From positions 1 through 64,000 of the forward strand of contig DATAUG010000259.1 in NCBI GenBank assembly GCA_036268355.1: DNA of 64,000 bases, read 5' to 3'. The stretch is from DASQPJ01 sp036268355. Its GTDB lineage: Bacteria > Actinomycetota > Actinomycetes > Sporichthyales > Sporichthyaceae. Positions 7,979 through 16,959 of the stretch are shown here, in pieces. The position numbers and the translations under genes are program-made. Positions within the stretch are counted from its first letter, which is position 1, and every line of letters starts with the position of its first letter. A model generated the notes under the pieces. The model did not search any database. It saw only the letters and a program-made list of their open reading frames with translations, and was not told the DNA's origin.

Positions 7979-9262
7979 TCAGGTCGCCGTGTAGCGCGGG
8001 AATGCGGCCCGGCCGGCGTACCGCGCGGCGTCGTCGAGCTCTTCCTCGATCCGCAGCAACTGGTTGTACTTGGCGACGCGTTCGGAGCGGGCGGGCGCGC
8101 CGGTCTTGATCTGCCCGCAGTCGGTGGCCACCGCGAGGTCCGCGATCGTGGTGTCCTCGGTCTCCCCGGACCGGTGGCTCATCATCGTCCGGTACGAGCT
8201 GCGGTGGGCCAGCGCCACCGCGTCCAAGGTCTCGGTCAGCGTGCCGATCTGGTTCACCTTGACCAGCAAGGCGTTGGCGCACCGCTGCGAGATGCCGCGT
8301 GCCAAGCGCTGCGGGTTGGTCACGAACAGGTCGTCGCCGACCAGTTGGACCCGCCCACCGACACGTTCGGTCAACGCCTGCCAGCCCGCCCAGTCGTCCT
8401 CGCTCAGCGGATCCTCGATGGAGACCAACGGGTAGGAGTCCAGCAGCCCCGCGTAGTAGTCCGACATCTGCTCCGCACTGCAGTCGCGGCCCTCGAAGCG
8501 GTACACGCCGTCCTTGTAGAACTCGGTCGCCGCGACGTCCAGGGCGAGCACGACGTCGGTACCCAGCGTGAATCCGGCCTGCCCGACGGCGCGGGCGATC
8601 AGGTCCAGCGCATCCCGGTTGCTCGGCAGGCCCGGGGCGAAGCCGCCCTCGTCGCCGAGACCGGTGGCCAACCCCTCGGACTTCAGCACAGATTTCAGCA
8701 CGTGGTAGGTCTCGGCGCCCCACCGCAGCGCCTCCGCGAACGTGGCAGCGCCGATTGGCGCGATCATGAACTCCTGGATGTCGACGCCAGTGTCAGCGTG
8801 CGCGCCGCCGTTGAGGATGTTCATCATCGGAACCGGGAGCAGGTGCGCGGTCGGCCCGCCGAGGTAGCGGAACAGCGGCAGCCCCACGCTCTCCGCAGCC
8901 GCGCGGGCCACCGCGAGACTGACCCCGAGAATCGCGTTGGCACCGAGCCGCGACTTGTTCGGGGTGCCGTCCAGATCGATCAGGAACTGGTCGAGAAGGC
9001 GCTGCTCGGTGGCCTCGTAGCCGTGCAACTCGTCCATGATCTCGCCGTTGACGGCCTCGACCGCGTTGCGCACGCCCTTGCCGCCGTAACGGTCGACCGC
9101 GCCGTCGCGCCGTTCGCTGGCCTCGAACGCGCCGGTCGAGGCTCCGGACGGGACCCCGGCCCGGCCTACGGTGCCGTCGTCGAGCACCACCTCGACCTCG
9201 ACGGTGGGGTTGCCGCGCGAGTCCAGGATCTCGCGCGCGCCGATGTCCTCGATCGAGGCCAA
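7979..9262 (-). CDS. eno: Enolase
   Basis: Enolase converts 2-phosphoglycerate to phosphoenolpyruvate in glycolysis. At 427 residues it has the normal length. It begins with SIEDIGAREILDSRGNPTVE and contains GASTGAFEA, the catalytic GDEGGFAP, the metal-binding VSIEDPLSEDDW and the family signature LLVKVNQIGTLTE. TTG 9262 fits the family N-terminus and has GGGAGG six bases upstream; the open frame further upstream is not enolase-like. A 21-bp inverted repeat lies about 95 bp upstream. Confidence 0.97.
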   Translation of the reverse strand: MASIEDIGAREILDSRGNPTVEVEVVLDDGTVGRAGVPSGASTGAFEASERRDGAVDRYGGKGVRNAVEAVNGEIMDELHGYEATEQRLLDQFLIDLDGTPNKSRLGANAILGVSLAVARAAAESVGLPLFRYLGGPTAHLLPVPMMNILNGGAHADTGVDIQEFMIAPIGAATFAEALRWGAETYHVLKSVLKSEGLATGLGDEGGFAPGLPSNRDALDLIARAVGQAGFTLGTDVVLALDVAATEFYKDGVYRFEGRDCSAEQMSDYYAGLLDSYPLVSIEDPLSEDDWAGWQALTERVGGRVQLVGDDLFVTNPQRLARGISQRCANALLVKVNQIGTLTETLDAVALAHRSSYRTMMSHRSGETEDTTIADLAVATDCGQIKTGAPARSERVAKYNQLLRIEEELDDAARYAGRAAFPRYTAT

Positions 9263-9354
9263 CCGAGGCCTCCCTTCCACCGCCGCCGCCAAGCCACCGG
9301 CCACCCTACCCAGGCAGGCACGCCAGGCCGAGCAACCTCGGGGCAACCCCGAGC

Positions 9355-9407
9355 CGTTGCGTCCGGCCAACCCGACGCCAATAGCCTCGGGTTGGCCGGA
9401 CGCAACG
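9355..9407. terminator. Perfect 21-bp inverted repeat between the DUF885 gene and eno
   Basis: The arms 9355-9375 and 9387-9407 (cgttgcgtccggccaaccc and its complement) are perfect over 21 bp with an 11-base loop. It lies 16 bp past the stop of the DUF885 gene, transcribed towards it. It is therefore best read as that gene's terminator or as an mRNA-stabilising hairpin in the eno leader. No T-tract follows, as is common in high-GC actinobacteria. Confidence 0.7.
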
Positions 9408-9422
9408 CTGTTCCGGGGGGGC

Positions 9423-11075
9423 CTAGGGGCGCGGCACCGGCAAGCTGAGCAATCTGCGCAGGTGCCGCGGCGGTGGCGAGCCGTGGGCCAACACCGCGTC
9501 GTGGACTTCCCGGGCGCTCGCCGCCGGGCGGCTCGTGGTGAGTTCGCGGACGATGCCGCGCACGCCCAGCCAACCGACGAAATAGGTGGACAGCTGGGTG
9601 GAGGTCAACAGCGCGCGGCGCCATTTCCCGACCGCCTCGCCCTCCTCCTGGTGGCCGCGGTCGATCATCAACCGCATCGCCTCCTCGCGGGTCATCCCGC
9701 GGGTGTGCACCCGGACGTCGAGGATCGCGTTGATGGTCATCCGCAGCGCCATCTTCAACTGCTGCATCCGCACCGCGTCGCCGCCGAAGCCGTGACCGGC
9801 CATCAGTTCCTCGGCGTACACCGCCCAGCCCTCCACGAACGGACCGGACCAGAAGGTCGAACGGACCCGCGTGGTGGTGTGCTGCCGACGGTCGTGCGCC
9901 AGTTGGAGGACGTGGCCAGGCATCGCCTCATGGATCGTCAGATTGCGCACCATGTGGACGTTGTACTCGCGGAAGAACGAGGTCACCCGCTCCGGCGGCC
10001 AGTCCGCCGGCGTCGGTGAGATCGCGTAGAAGGTGGGCAGCGGCGCGGTCTCCAGCGGCCCCGGGGGGTCGCAGTAGGCGACCGCGACGCCGCGGTGGAT
10101 CTCCGGCATGACGACGATCTCGACCGGGTCGTCGAAGATCGTGACCAGGTCGTGTTCGGCGACGAACGCGGTGGTCTCGGCCAACGACTGCTCGGCCAGC
10201 GCGACGATGCTCGCGTCGTCCGGAGCCTGGGCCGCCAGCGAGTCGAGCACCTCCCGCACCTGGCCGGGACGCGGCGCCGACCCGGCCACCCGCGACGCGG
10301 CCTCGGCGATCAGTTCGCCGACCCGCTCCAGCTCCGCCTCGGCCGCGCCCAGCACGTCGTCCGGGGAGTCGTCGGTGTCCAGCGTCAACCGCAACTTCCC
10401 GGCGAACAGCTCCGGTCCCAGCCGAGGGTCGCCGGCGGCGTCGTCCTGGCGCTCGGTGAGCCAGTCGATGTGCTGGTCCAGCGCGGTGATCGCCGCGTCC
10501 AGGGCCGGCTCGACCTCCCGGCGCAGCGCCTGGGCGCGGTGCAGGGCCCGGTCGACCTCGGTGGCCAGCAGGGTTCGGGTGCCGGTGAACTGGCCGATGG
10601 CGGTCTGCACGTGGACCTCGGGGAGGTCGCCCAGTCCGGCCCGAGCGACCGCGAGGGACTCCGGGATCGCCGCCAACCGCGCGCCCAGGGCGCGCAGTCG
10701 CACCTCGAGCGGCGCGAAGTCGCGGGCCAGCAGCAGGTGGATCGCCGTGCCCGGGTTGCCGACCAGCGGGTTCCACTCGGCCTCGCGCAGCTCGCACAGC
10801 CCGAACACCCGCGCGTCGACGCGGTGCCGCAGGATCGCGTGGTCGACCTGTTCGTCCACCTCCAGCGTCGCGACGTCCACCGCGTCGAGTTCGGCCAGCC
10901 GGGCCGACCACCGGCCGGCCTCCCGCTCCCGCGCCGCGGCGCCCGGTTCCGGCAGACGGTCGTCGTGCCGGTGATCGCCCAACGCGGTCGCCGCGACCGG
11001 GTCGGCCGCCAGGTAGTCGTCGACCACCTCGCCGGCCAGTTGGCGGAACTGCGTCGCGTCGGCCGGTGGGATCAT
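9423..11075 (-). CDS. DUF885 family metallopeptidase-like protein
   Basis: This 550-residue protein belongs to the DUF885 family, thought to be zinc-dependent hydrolases. The C-terminal part contains TIHEAMPGHVLQLAHD, an HExxxxH-like zinc motif, followed by FVEGWAVYAEELM with a likely third ligand Glu. No signal peptide is visible, so it is probably cytoplasmic. The N-terminal half is helical with many Ala/Glu/Arg. It starts at ATG 11075, divergent from the large glycosyltransferase genes. Substrate unknown. Confidence 0.85.
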   Translation of the reverse strand: MIPPADATQFRQLAGEVVDDYLAADPVAATALGDHRHDDRLPEPGAAAREREAGRWSARLAELDAVDVATLEVDEQVDHAILRHRVDARVFGLCELREAEWNPLVGNPGTAIHLLLARDFAPLEVRLRALGARLAAIPESLAVARAGLGDLPEVHVQTAIGQFTGTRTLLATEVDRALHRAQALRREVEPALDAAITALDQHIDWLTERQDDAAGDPRLGPELFAGKLRLTLDTDDSPDDVLGAAEAELERVGELIAEAASRVAGSAPRPGQVREVLDSLAAQAPDDASIVALAEQSLAETTAFVAEHDLVTIFDDPVEIVVMPEIHRGVAVAYCDPPGPLETAPLPTFYAISPTPADWPPERVTSFFREYNVHMVRNLTIHEAMPGHVLQLAHDRRQHTTTRVRSTFWSGPFVEGWAVYAEELMAGHGFGGDAVRMQQLKMALRMTINAILDVRVHTRGMTREEAMRLMIDRGHQEEGEAVGKWRRALLTSTQLSTYFVGWLGVRGIVRELTTSRPAASAREVHDAVLAHGSPPPRHLRRLLSLPVPRP

Positions 11076-11176
11076 CGCGGGAGGTTACCGCGCGTGACTG
11101 CGACGAGCGAGGAGCACAAGCGAGCAACAGGTACGGTGGCCCTGGCCGTCCCCCGCGAGGTCCAGGAGCTGTGGCG

Positions 11177-13753
11177 TTGCCGAAGGTCTCGGTGGTCATC
11201 CCCACCTACAACGTGGCGCGTTGGCTGCCGGAGTTCCTCACCTCGTTGGACGCCCAGACCGGCGGCCTGCACGGTTACGAACTGATCTTCGTCGACGACG
11301 GGTCGCCGGACGAGTCCGCGGCGCTCGTCTCCGCCTGGATCGCCCGATCGCAGTGCGACGCCCGGCTGGTGACGAAGGAGAACGGCGGCCTGTCCTCTGC
11401 GCGCAACGCGGGTCTCGCGGTCGCGGGCGGCGAGTGGGTCACGTTCTGGGACCCGGACGACAAGCTGTCCCCGCCCTACGCGACCGAGATCCGGGAGTTC
11501 GTGGAGTCGCCCGCCGCGGCCGAGGTGGACCTGATCGTGGGACGACTGGTCAAGTTCGCCGAGTCCACCGGCCGGCGCAGCACCCATCCGTTGGACCACC
11601 GATTCGCCCGGGGCGACCGGGTGATCGACCTGGAGTCGGAGCCGGACGCCTTCCACCTGGCGGCCAACACCGCCTTCTACCGGACGGCGCGACTCGCCGA
11701 ACACGGCCTGGAGTTCGACTCCCGGATCGTGCCGACCTTCGAGGACGGGCATCTGACGGGGCGTTACCTGAGCAAGGCGGCCCGGCCACGGGTGGCCGTG
11801 CGCAGCCGCGCCCGATATCTGTACCGGCGGCGGGCCGACCAGTCGTCCTTGGTGCAGGCCGGCTGGCAGAAGGAGAGCAAGTACCTGGCCCAGCCGCGGT
11901 ACGGCTGGCTGGACCTGCTGCAGTCGGTGCGGGCCGATCGGGGTCGCGTGCCGGCGTGGGCGCAGTACATGGTGCTGTACGAGATCGGGTGGTACCTGCG
12001 CTCGGAGGAGATGGCGCCCAGCCGTACCGCGTGGGTCGGCCCGGAACTGTCCGCGGGCTTCCACGAGATCCTCGGCGAGGTGGCCGCGCTGCTGGACCCG
12101 GAGAACATCGAGCACTTCGCGCATTCCGGGTCGGACACGCCGCCCGACCTGATCCCGGCGCTGCTCATCGGCGCCAAGGGCTTGGCAGGCCGCCCGACCC
12201 ACGTGACGGTTGATCAGATCGACGCGGGCCGCCGGCTGGCCCGGCTGCGTTACTACTGCGCCGCCGAGCCGACCGACGAAGTGTTCGAGGTGGCCGGCCG
12301 ACAGGTCCGACCGGTGCACATCAAGACCCGCAGCATCGCGTTGTTGGGCAGGCCGATGGCCGCCGAACGCATCGCCTGGGTGTCGGCCACCGACACGGTC
12401 TCGGTGGCGCTGAACGGCGTCCGGCTGCCGATCCGCATCGGCCCGGTCGAGCACCCGCGCCACGAGGCGGCGCCCGACCGCACCTGGCCGACCCTCGCGC
12501 TGCGCCCGCCACCGTCGACCGGGAAGGCCCGAGCGCCGCGGGGTCGCCGCCGGGAGTTGGTCCACAAGGCCCGGGAACTGAAACGTCGCCTTCCCAAGGG
12601 GCGCGCCGCGGCCCGCCGGATGGTGGAGGATTTCGCCGCCCGCAAGGTCGCGACCGCCGCACCGGCGCGGCGCGCCTTCCACGACGCCTGGCTGCTGATG
12701 GACGAGCCGAAGACCGCCGGCGGCGACGCGGAGGCGTTGTACCGCCACCTGTCGAAGGAGCACTCCGAGGTCAACGTCTGGTTCGTGCTGCGGCGCGACA
12801 GCGCCGACTGGGACCGCCTGGCCAAGGACGGCTTCCGGCTGCTGGAGCACCGCGGCAACCGGCACCGCACGGCGCTGCTCAACGCGCGCCACGTCGTGTC
12901 AGGCACGGCGGAGGAATCGGCGGTCAATCCCTTGGACCGTAAGCGCTTCGGGCCCCGACGGTGGCGCTGGACGTACCTGGCCGCCCAGCCGTTCGACCTG
13001 GACCTGGCGAACTGGCTCAACCCGAAGCCGATCGACCTGACCCTGCCGGCAACCCGCGCGGAGTACGACTCGGTCGTCGTCGACGGCAGCCGATACCGGC
13101 ACTGCTCGGCCGAGGTGGCAGTGGTGGGCCGGCCCAGCCGGGACCCGCTGTGGCGGGCCGCGGCGTCCGCCGCGGGCGACCGACGAACCGTCCTGTTCGT
13201 GCCGGCTGTGCGGCAGACACCCTGGACCAAACCCGCGAGCTTCGGCGACGCCGCGGCTGCGCAGGCCTGGAGCGCGCTGCTGGGCGCGGAACGCCTGCAC
13301 AAGGCGGCGACCGCCGCCGGCTACCAGTTGGCCGTCCTGCTGCACCCGGACGAAGCGGCCGCAGTGGCGGTGCCGGAGCACGTAATAGTGCATCGCCACG
13401 GCGAGGCCAAGGCCTCGGACCTGATCGTCGGTTGCGCGGCTTTCGTGACTGACCGTTCGTCACTTGTTCACGAGGCGGGCTATCTCGGGCGTCCGGTGGT
13501 CCTGTGCCGGTTCGACGACGGCAGCGCCGTACCCGGGCTGGCTCCGAACGGGGGCGAGCCCGGCGACGGCCTGGGGCCGATCTGTACCGAGCCGGAGGCC
13601 GCGCTGGACGCGGTGGTCGGACTGCTCGAGTCGGGTTGCCCGAGCCCGGCGCGGGACGTCGAGTTCCGCGACGGGCAGTGCTGCGAGCGGGCCTACCGAG
13701 CGATCCGGGCCGGGGGCGAACCGGCAGCGCCGCAGGACGTCTACGTACCGTAA
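11177..13753 (+). CDS. GT2 glycosyltransferase fused to degenerate glycerophosphotransferase-like domain
   Basis: This 858-residue protein starts with a GT-A glycosyltransferase domain (1-~230: VSVVIPTYNV, FVDDGSPDES, FWDPDDK). A middle region is followed by a CDP-glycerol glycerophosphotransferase-like region (~500-840), as in teichoic acid polymerases. Unlike its neighbour, it has YLAAQP where the family has FLQHGV, so the conserved His is lost at about Ala603. LLHPDE and VTDRSS are kept. The second domain may therefore be inactive or altered. TTG 11177 has AGGAG 8 bases upstream and gives an N-terminus parallel to the neighbour's. It lies 22 bp upstream of its paralogue and probably arose by tandem duplication. 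Confidence 0.85.
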   Translation: MPKVSVVIPTYNVARWLPEFLTSLDAQTGGLHGYELIFVDDGSPDESAALVSAWIARSQCDARLVTKENGGLSSARNAGLAVAGGEWVTFWDPDDKLSPPYATEIREFVESPAAAEVDLIVGRLVKFAESTGRRSTHPLDHRFARGDRVIDLESEPDAFHLAANTAFYRTARLAEHGLEFDSRIVPTFEDGHLTGRYLSKAARPRVAVRSRARYLYRRRADQSSLVQAGWQKESKYLAQPRYGWLDLLQSVRADRGRVPAWAQYMVLYEIGWYLRSEEMAPSRTAWVGPELSAGFHEILGEVAALLDPENIEHFAHSGSDTPPDLIPALLIGAKGLAGRPTHVTVDQIDAGRRLARLRYYCAAEPTDEVFEVAGRQVRPVHIKTRSIALLGRPMAAERIAWVSATDTVSVALNGVRLPIRIGPVEHPRHEAAPDRTWPTLALRPPPSTGKARAPRGRRRELVHKARELKRRLPKGRAAARRMVEDFAARKVATAAPARRAFHDAWLLMDEPKTAGGDAEALYRHLSKEHSEVNVWFVLRRDSADWDRLAKDGFRLLEHRGNRHRTALLNARHVVSGTAEESAVNPLDRKRFGPRRWRWTYLAAQPFDLDLANWLNPKPIDLTLPATRAEYDSVVVDGSRYRHCSAEVAVVGRPSRDPLWRAAASAAGDRRTVLFVPAVRQTPWTKPASFGDAAAAQAWSALLGAERLHKAATAAGYQLAVLLHPDEAAAVAVPEHVIVHRHGEAKASDLIVGCAAFVTDRSSLVHEAGYLGRPVVLCRFDDGSAVPGLAPNGGEPGDGLGPICTEPEAALDAVVGLLESGCPSPARDVEFRDGQCCERAYRAIRAGGEPAAPQDVYVP

Positions 13754-13775
13754 GCACCTGCCGAGGAGGCACGCA

Positions 13776-16436
13776 TTGCCCACCGTCTCCGTGATCCTGG
13801 CCAGCTACAACGTCTCCCCCTGGCTGGGCGAATTCCTCACCTCACTGGACACGCAGACCGAGGGACTCGGCGGATTCGAGCTGATCTTCGTCGACGACGG
13901 CTCGACCGACGACACCGCGACCCGGATCGAGGAGTGGATCCGGCGATCGGGCGCCGACGCAAAGCTGATCGGACAGGCGAACGCGGGCGCCGGGGCCGCA
14001 CGGAACACCGGCCTGGAACATGCCAAAGGCGACTGGGTGACGTTCTGGGACCCGGACGACATGCTCATGGAGCCGTACGTCGGGGAGATCCGCCGATTCC
14101 TGTCCTCGCCGCAGGCGGCCGATGTGGCCCTGGTGGTGGGGCGACTGGTCTGGTTCAACGAGTCGACCGGCCGGCGGCAGAACCATCCGTTGAACTATCG
14201 CTTCGAGGACGGCAGCCGGATCGTCGACCTCGAGAGTGAACCGCGGATGATCCACCTGGCCACGAACACCGGTTTCTATCGCACCGGCGTGCTGCGCGAG
14301 CACGGCCTGAGGTTCGACACCCGGGTCGTTCCGACCTTCGAGGACGGGCATCTGACGGGGCGTTACCTAGCCAAGTTCGAACGGCCGAAGGTCGCGTTGT
14401 GCGGCGATGCGCACTACTTGTATCGCCGGCGGGCCGACCAGTCCTCGCTGGTGCAGACCGCCTGGAGTCGCGAGGAGAAGTACACTGCGCAACCGCGGTA
14501 TGGCTGGCTGGACCTGTTGCAGGCGGTGCGCGCCGAACGTGGCCGGGTGCCGCACTGGACGCAGCACGTCGTGCTCTACGAGTTGCAGTGGTACTTCCGG
14601 TTCGAGCAGGCCGTCCCGAACGAGACGGCGTGGGTGCCCAAGGGAATTGCCGACGAGTTCCACCGCACGCTGGCCGAGGTCGCCGCGCTGCTGGACGACG
14701 ACTACATCCAGACGTTCGCCAATACACTTTTCGGCTTCCGGATCGACATGGCCGCGGCGCTGATTCTCGGGGTGAAGGGTGCCGACAATCGCACGCAGTA
14801 CGCGACGGTCGACCTGATCGACCCGAAGCGGCGGCTGGCTCGGCTGCGCTACTACTACGGCACGGCGTTGCCCGCCGAGGATTTCCGGGCGAACGGCTGT
14901 CGGGTGGTGCCCAGGCACGCGAAGACCCGACGCATCCAGTTCCTCGGCCGCGTGCTCGCGAACGAACGGATCATCTGGTTCAACGCCACCGACACCGTCT
15001 CGCTCTCACTCGACGGCCGCCCGATCCGCATCGAGGTCGGCGAGGCGGTGAACGAGTCCTTCGAGGCCGCGCCGGAGCGGATCTGGCGGGAACTCGCCGG
15101 GCAGGCTCCGCCGGACTCCTCGGGCGGCGCGATCCCGGCGACCCTGGCCGACCGCGCACGACGGGTCGAGCACATGGTGCGCGACCTGGCGCGCCGGGCG
15201 CCCCGCGGAGCACAGGTCGCCCGGAGTGTGCTGGCGGACCAAGTGGTCCTGCGCGGGTCGGCCACCCCGCCGATCCGCAAACTGTTCGCCGACGCCTGGG
15301 TGCTGATGGACCGCGACACCGCCGCGCAGGACAACGCCGAGCACCTGTACCGCCACCTGCGCGCCGAACACCCGGAGATCAATGCCTGGTTCGCGTTGAA
15401 CCGGACCAGCGTCGATTGGGATCGCCTGGCCGCGGAGGGGTTCCGCCTGCTCGAGCACGGCAGCCCGCGCCACAAGTTGGCTCTGCTGAACTGCCGACAC
15501 CTGATCTCGTCGCACGCCGACGGGTACGTCGTGAAACCGCTGAACACCAAGCGGTACGGCCACCCCACCTGGAAGTTCTCGTTCCTGCAGCACGGGGTGA
15601 TCAAGGACGACCTGTCCACCTGGCTGAACCCGAAACCGCTCGACCTGTTCCTCACCAGCACCCGCGACGAGTACGAGTCGATCGCCGGCGACGGCACCCG
15701 GTACCGCTACTCGTCGTTGGAGATCGCGCTGACCGGGCTCCCGCGCCACGACCGGCTCCTGCGCCTCGGACAGGCCGCCACCCCGGACGCCCGACGCACG
15801 CTGGTGTTCATGCCGACCTGGCGGTTGAACCTGGTCGGCGAACGAAGCAAGACCGGCAACTCCCGCGCGCGCATCCAGGGTTTCTGGGACACCGAGTTCA
15901 TGCGGGGTTGGCGCGCGGTCCTGGAGTCCGAGCGACTGCGCAAGGCCGCCGAGGCCCACGGCGTGAAAATCAAGATGGTGCTGCACCCGAACATGGAGGA
16001 GTACGCCGCCGACAGCCCGCTGGCGCCGGAGATCGACGTGGCGCGGTTCTGCGACGTCGACATCCAGGAGTTGCTGGCCGGCGCTGTCGCGCTGGTCACC
16101 GACTTCTCGTCGCTCGCCTTCGACGCCGCCTACATCGACCGCCCGGTCGTGTACTACCAGTTCGACACCGAGGCGTTCTACGCCGGACACGTCTACACCT
16201 CCGGCTACTGGAGCTATCCGGAGCACGGGTTCGGCCCGGTCTGCCCGGATTCGGACTCCGCGCTCGACGCGATCGTCGGGCTGATCGAGTCCGGCGGGAC
16301 ACCGGAACCGGAATACGCGCGGCGGATCCAGAAGACCTTCGAGTTCCGCGACGGCGGCTGTTGCGAACGCACCGTCGAGCGCATTCGCGCGCTGGAAAAG
16401 CTGGCAACGGCCGCGGAGATGTACATCGAGAGCTGA
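13776..16436 (+). CDS. GT2 glycosyltransferase / CDP-glycerol glycerophosphotransferase bifunctional protein
   Basis: This 886-residue protein is predicted to build cell-wall glycopolymer (teichoic-acid-like). Residues 1-~230 form a GT2 domain (VSVILASYNV, FVDDGSTDD, FWDPDDM). The C-terminal domain (~560-870) is a glycerophosphotransferase with intact landmarks FLQHGV (His606), VLHPN (His737) and LVTDFSSLAFD (Asp776), plus YQFDTEAFYAGH. No signal peptide is seen, so it acts at the inner face of the membrane. TTG 13776 follows GAGGAGG with 6-base spacing; the longer open frame overlaps the preceding gene and is not family-like. The N-terminal half is very similar to the upstream paralogue. Confidence 0.9.
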   Translation: MPTVSVILASYNVSPWLGEFLTSLDTQTEGLGGFELIFVDDGSTDDTATRIEEWIRRSGADAKLIGQANAGAGAARNTGLEHAKGDWVTFWDPDDMLMEPYVGEIRRFLSSPQAADVALVVGRLVWFNESTGRRQNHPLNYRFEDGSRIVDLESEPRMIHLATNTGFYRTGVLREHGLRFDTRVVPTFEDGHLTGRYLAKFERPKVALCGDAHYLYRRRADQSSLVQTAWSREEKYTAQPRYGWLDLLQAVRAERGRVPHWTQHVVLYELQWYFRFEQAVPNETAWVPKGIADEFHRTLAEVAALLDDDYIQTFANTLFGFRIDMAAALILGVKGADNRTQYATVDLIDPKRRLARLRYYYGTALPAEDFRANGCRVVPRHAKTRRIQFLGRVLANERIIWFNATDTVSLSLDGRPIRIEVGEAVNESFEAAPERIWRELAGQAPPDSSGGAIPATLADRARRVEHMVRDLARRAPRGAQVARSVLADQVVLRGSATPPIRKLFADAWVLMDRDTAAQDNAEHLYRHLRAEHPEINAWFALNRTSVDWDRLAAEGFRLLEHGSPRHKLALLNCRHLISSHADGYVVKPLNTKRYGHPTWKFSFLQHGVIKDDLSTWLNPKPLDLFLTSTRDEYESIAGDGTRYRYSSLEIALTGLPRHDRLLRLGQAATPDARRTLVFMPTWRLNLVGERSKTGNSRARIQGFWDTEFMRGWRAVLESERLRKAAEAHGVKIKMVLHPNMEEYAADSPLAPEIDVARFCDVDIQELLAGAVALVTDFSSLAFDAAYIDRPVVYYQFDTEAFYAGHVYTSGYWSYPEHGFGPVCPDSDSALDAIVGLIESGGTPEPEYARRIQKTFEFRDGGCCERTVERIRALEKLATAAEMYIES

Positions 16437-16674
16437 GCTGCGAATGCGCCAACTCTCGGGGCATTCCGCAACTGTTGAAATGACCACACCACAGCGGGCA
16501 CGTCGACGGACGTGCACGGAATTCTTGAACGCGCGGAGGCCACACGAGCCAACTACGGGGCTCGTAGTGGAGAGTTCGAAAATCCTAGCGCTACCGAAGT
16601 TATAGTCGGAGCCTTACCGGGATCGAGCGGGCCGTGCTTAATGACCTGCCTGCCATTGAGGTTCGGGGCCTGTC

Positions 16675-16707
16675 GACCCCTCGACGGGGCCGGCCCGTCG
16701 AGGGGTC
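16675..16707. terminator. 14-bp GC-rich hairpin
   Basis: gacccctcgacggg (16675-16688) pairs perfectly with cccgtcgaggggtc (16694-16707) across a 5-base loop. It lies 240 bp after the second glycosyltransferase gene. It could terminate that transcript, though distance and lack of a T-run make this uncertain. Confidence 0.5.
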
Positions 16708-16731
16708 AACTGCATAGATTGGCCTTCAGAC

Positions 16732-16884
16732 AACAAGATTTTAGCCACCTCGCCGCTCGTGGGACCCGAAAGAACCGGCCGCACGGGCGGCTACGCCGGG
16801 CGGGGAGGGACAACCGCCCGTCACATGAAAGTTTATGCGGCCGGTTCTTCCCACGAGCAGCGAGGGACCGGCCAAAATCTTGTT
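16732..16884. repeat. Imperfect ~50-bp inverted repeat, MITE-like or structured RNA
   Basis: The outer 11 bases aacaagatttt (16732-16742) are complementary to aaaatcttgtt (16874-16884). Inside them the pairing resumes: cgctcgtggga with tcccacgagcag, and agaaccggccgc (to 16782) with gcggccggttct (from 16837). A second hairpin is nested in the centre: acgggcgg (16783-16790) with ccgcccgt (16814-16821). The whole is 153 bp with no ORF. AT-rich termini on a GC-rich symmetrical body suggest a miniature inverted-repeat element. An RNA structure upstream of the HNH gene is the alternative. Confidence 0.55.
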
Positions 16885-16959
16885 CGGGGCTCTGGAATTT
16901 GGTCGGCTGAGGTTTGGTTTTCGGCTGAAATTGTCGGTGGTCGGGATTAGATTGATGGC

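Larger units (their letters stand above)
16437..16959. other. 520-bp noncoding gap with nested inverted repeats
   Basis: This stretch is lower in GC than its surroundings and shows no credible gene on either strand. It contains a 14-bp perfect hairpin (16675-16707) and a larger nested inverted repeat (16732-16884), both listed separately. The last 75 bp lead into the HNH gene; I see no convincing -35/-10 pair there. Confidence 0.7.

Noticed and set aside
11066..11176. Upstream start for the first glycosyltransferase
   Set aside because: The 37 extra residues are encoded by the intergenic repeat. TTG 11177, with AGGAG and an N-terminus parallel to the paralogue's TTG start, is better.
10095..11285. 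Plus-strand open frame opposite the DUF885 gene
   Set aside because: Shadow of the DUF885 gene, whose zinc motif and full length are on the minus strand.
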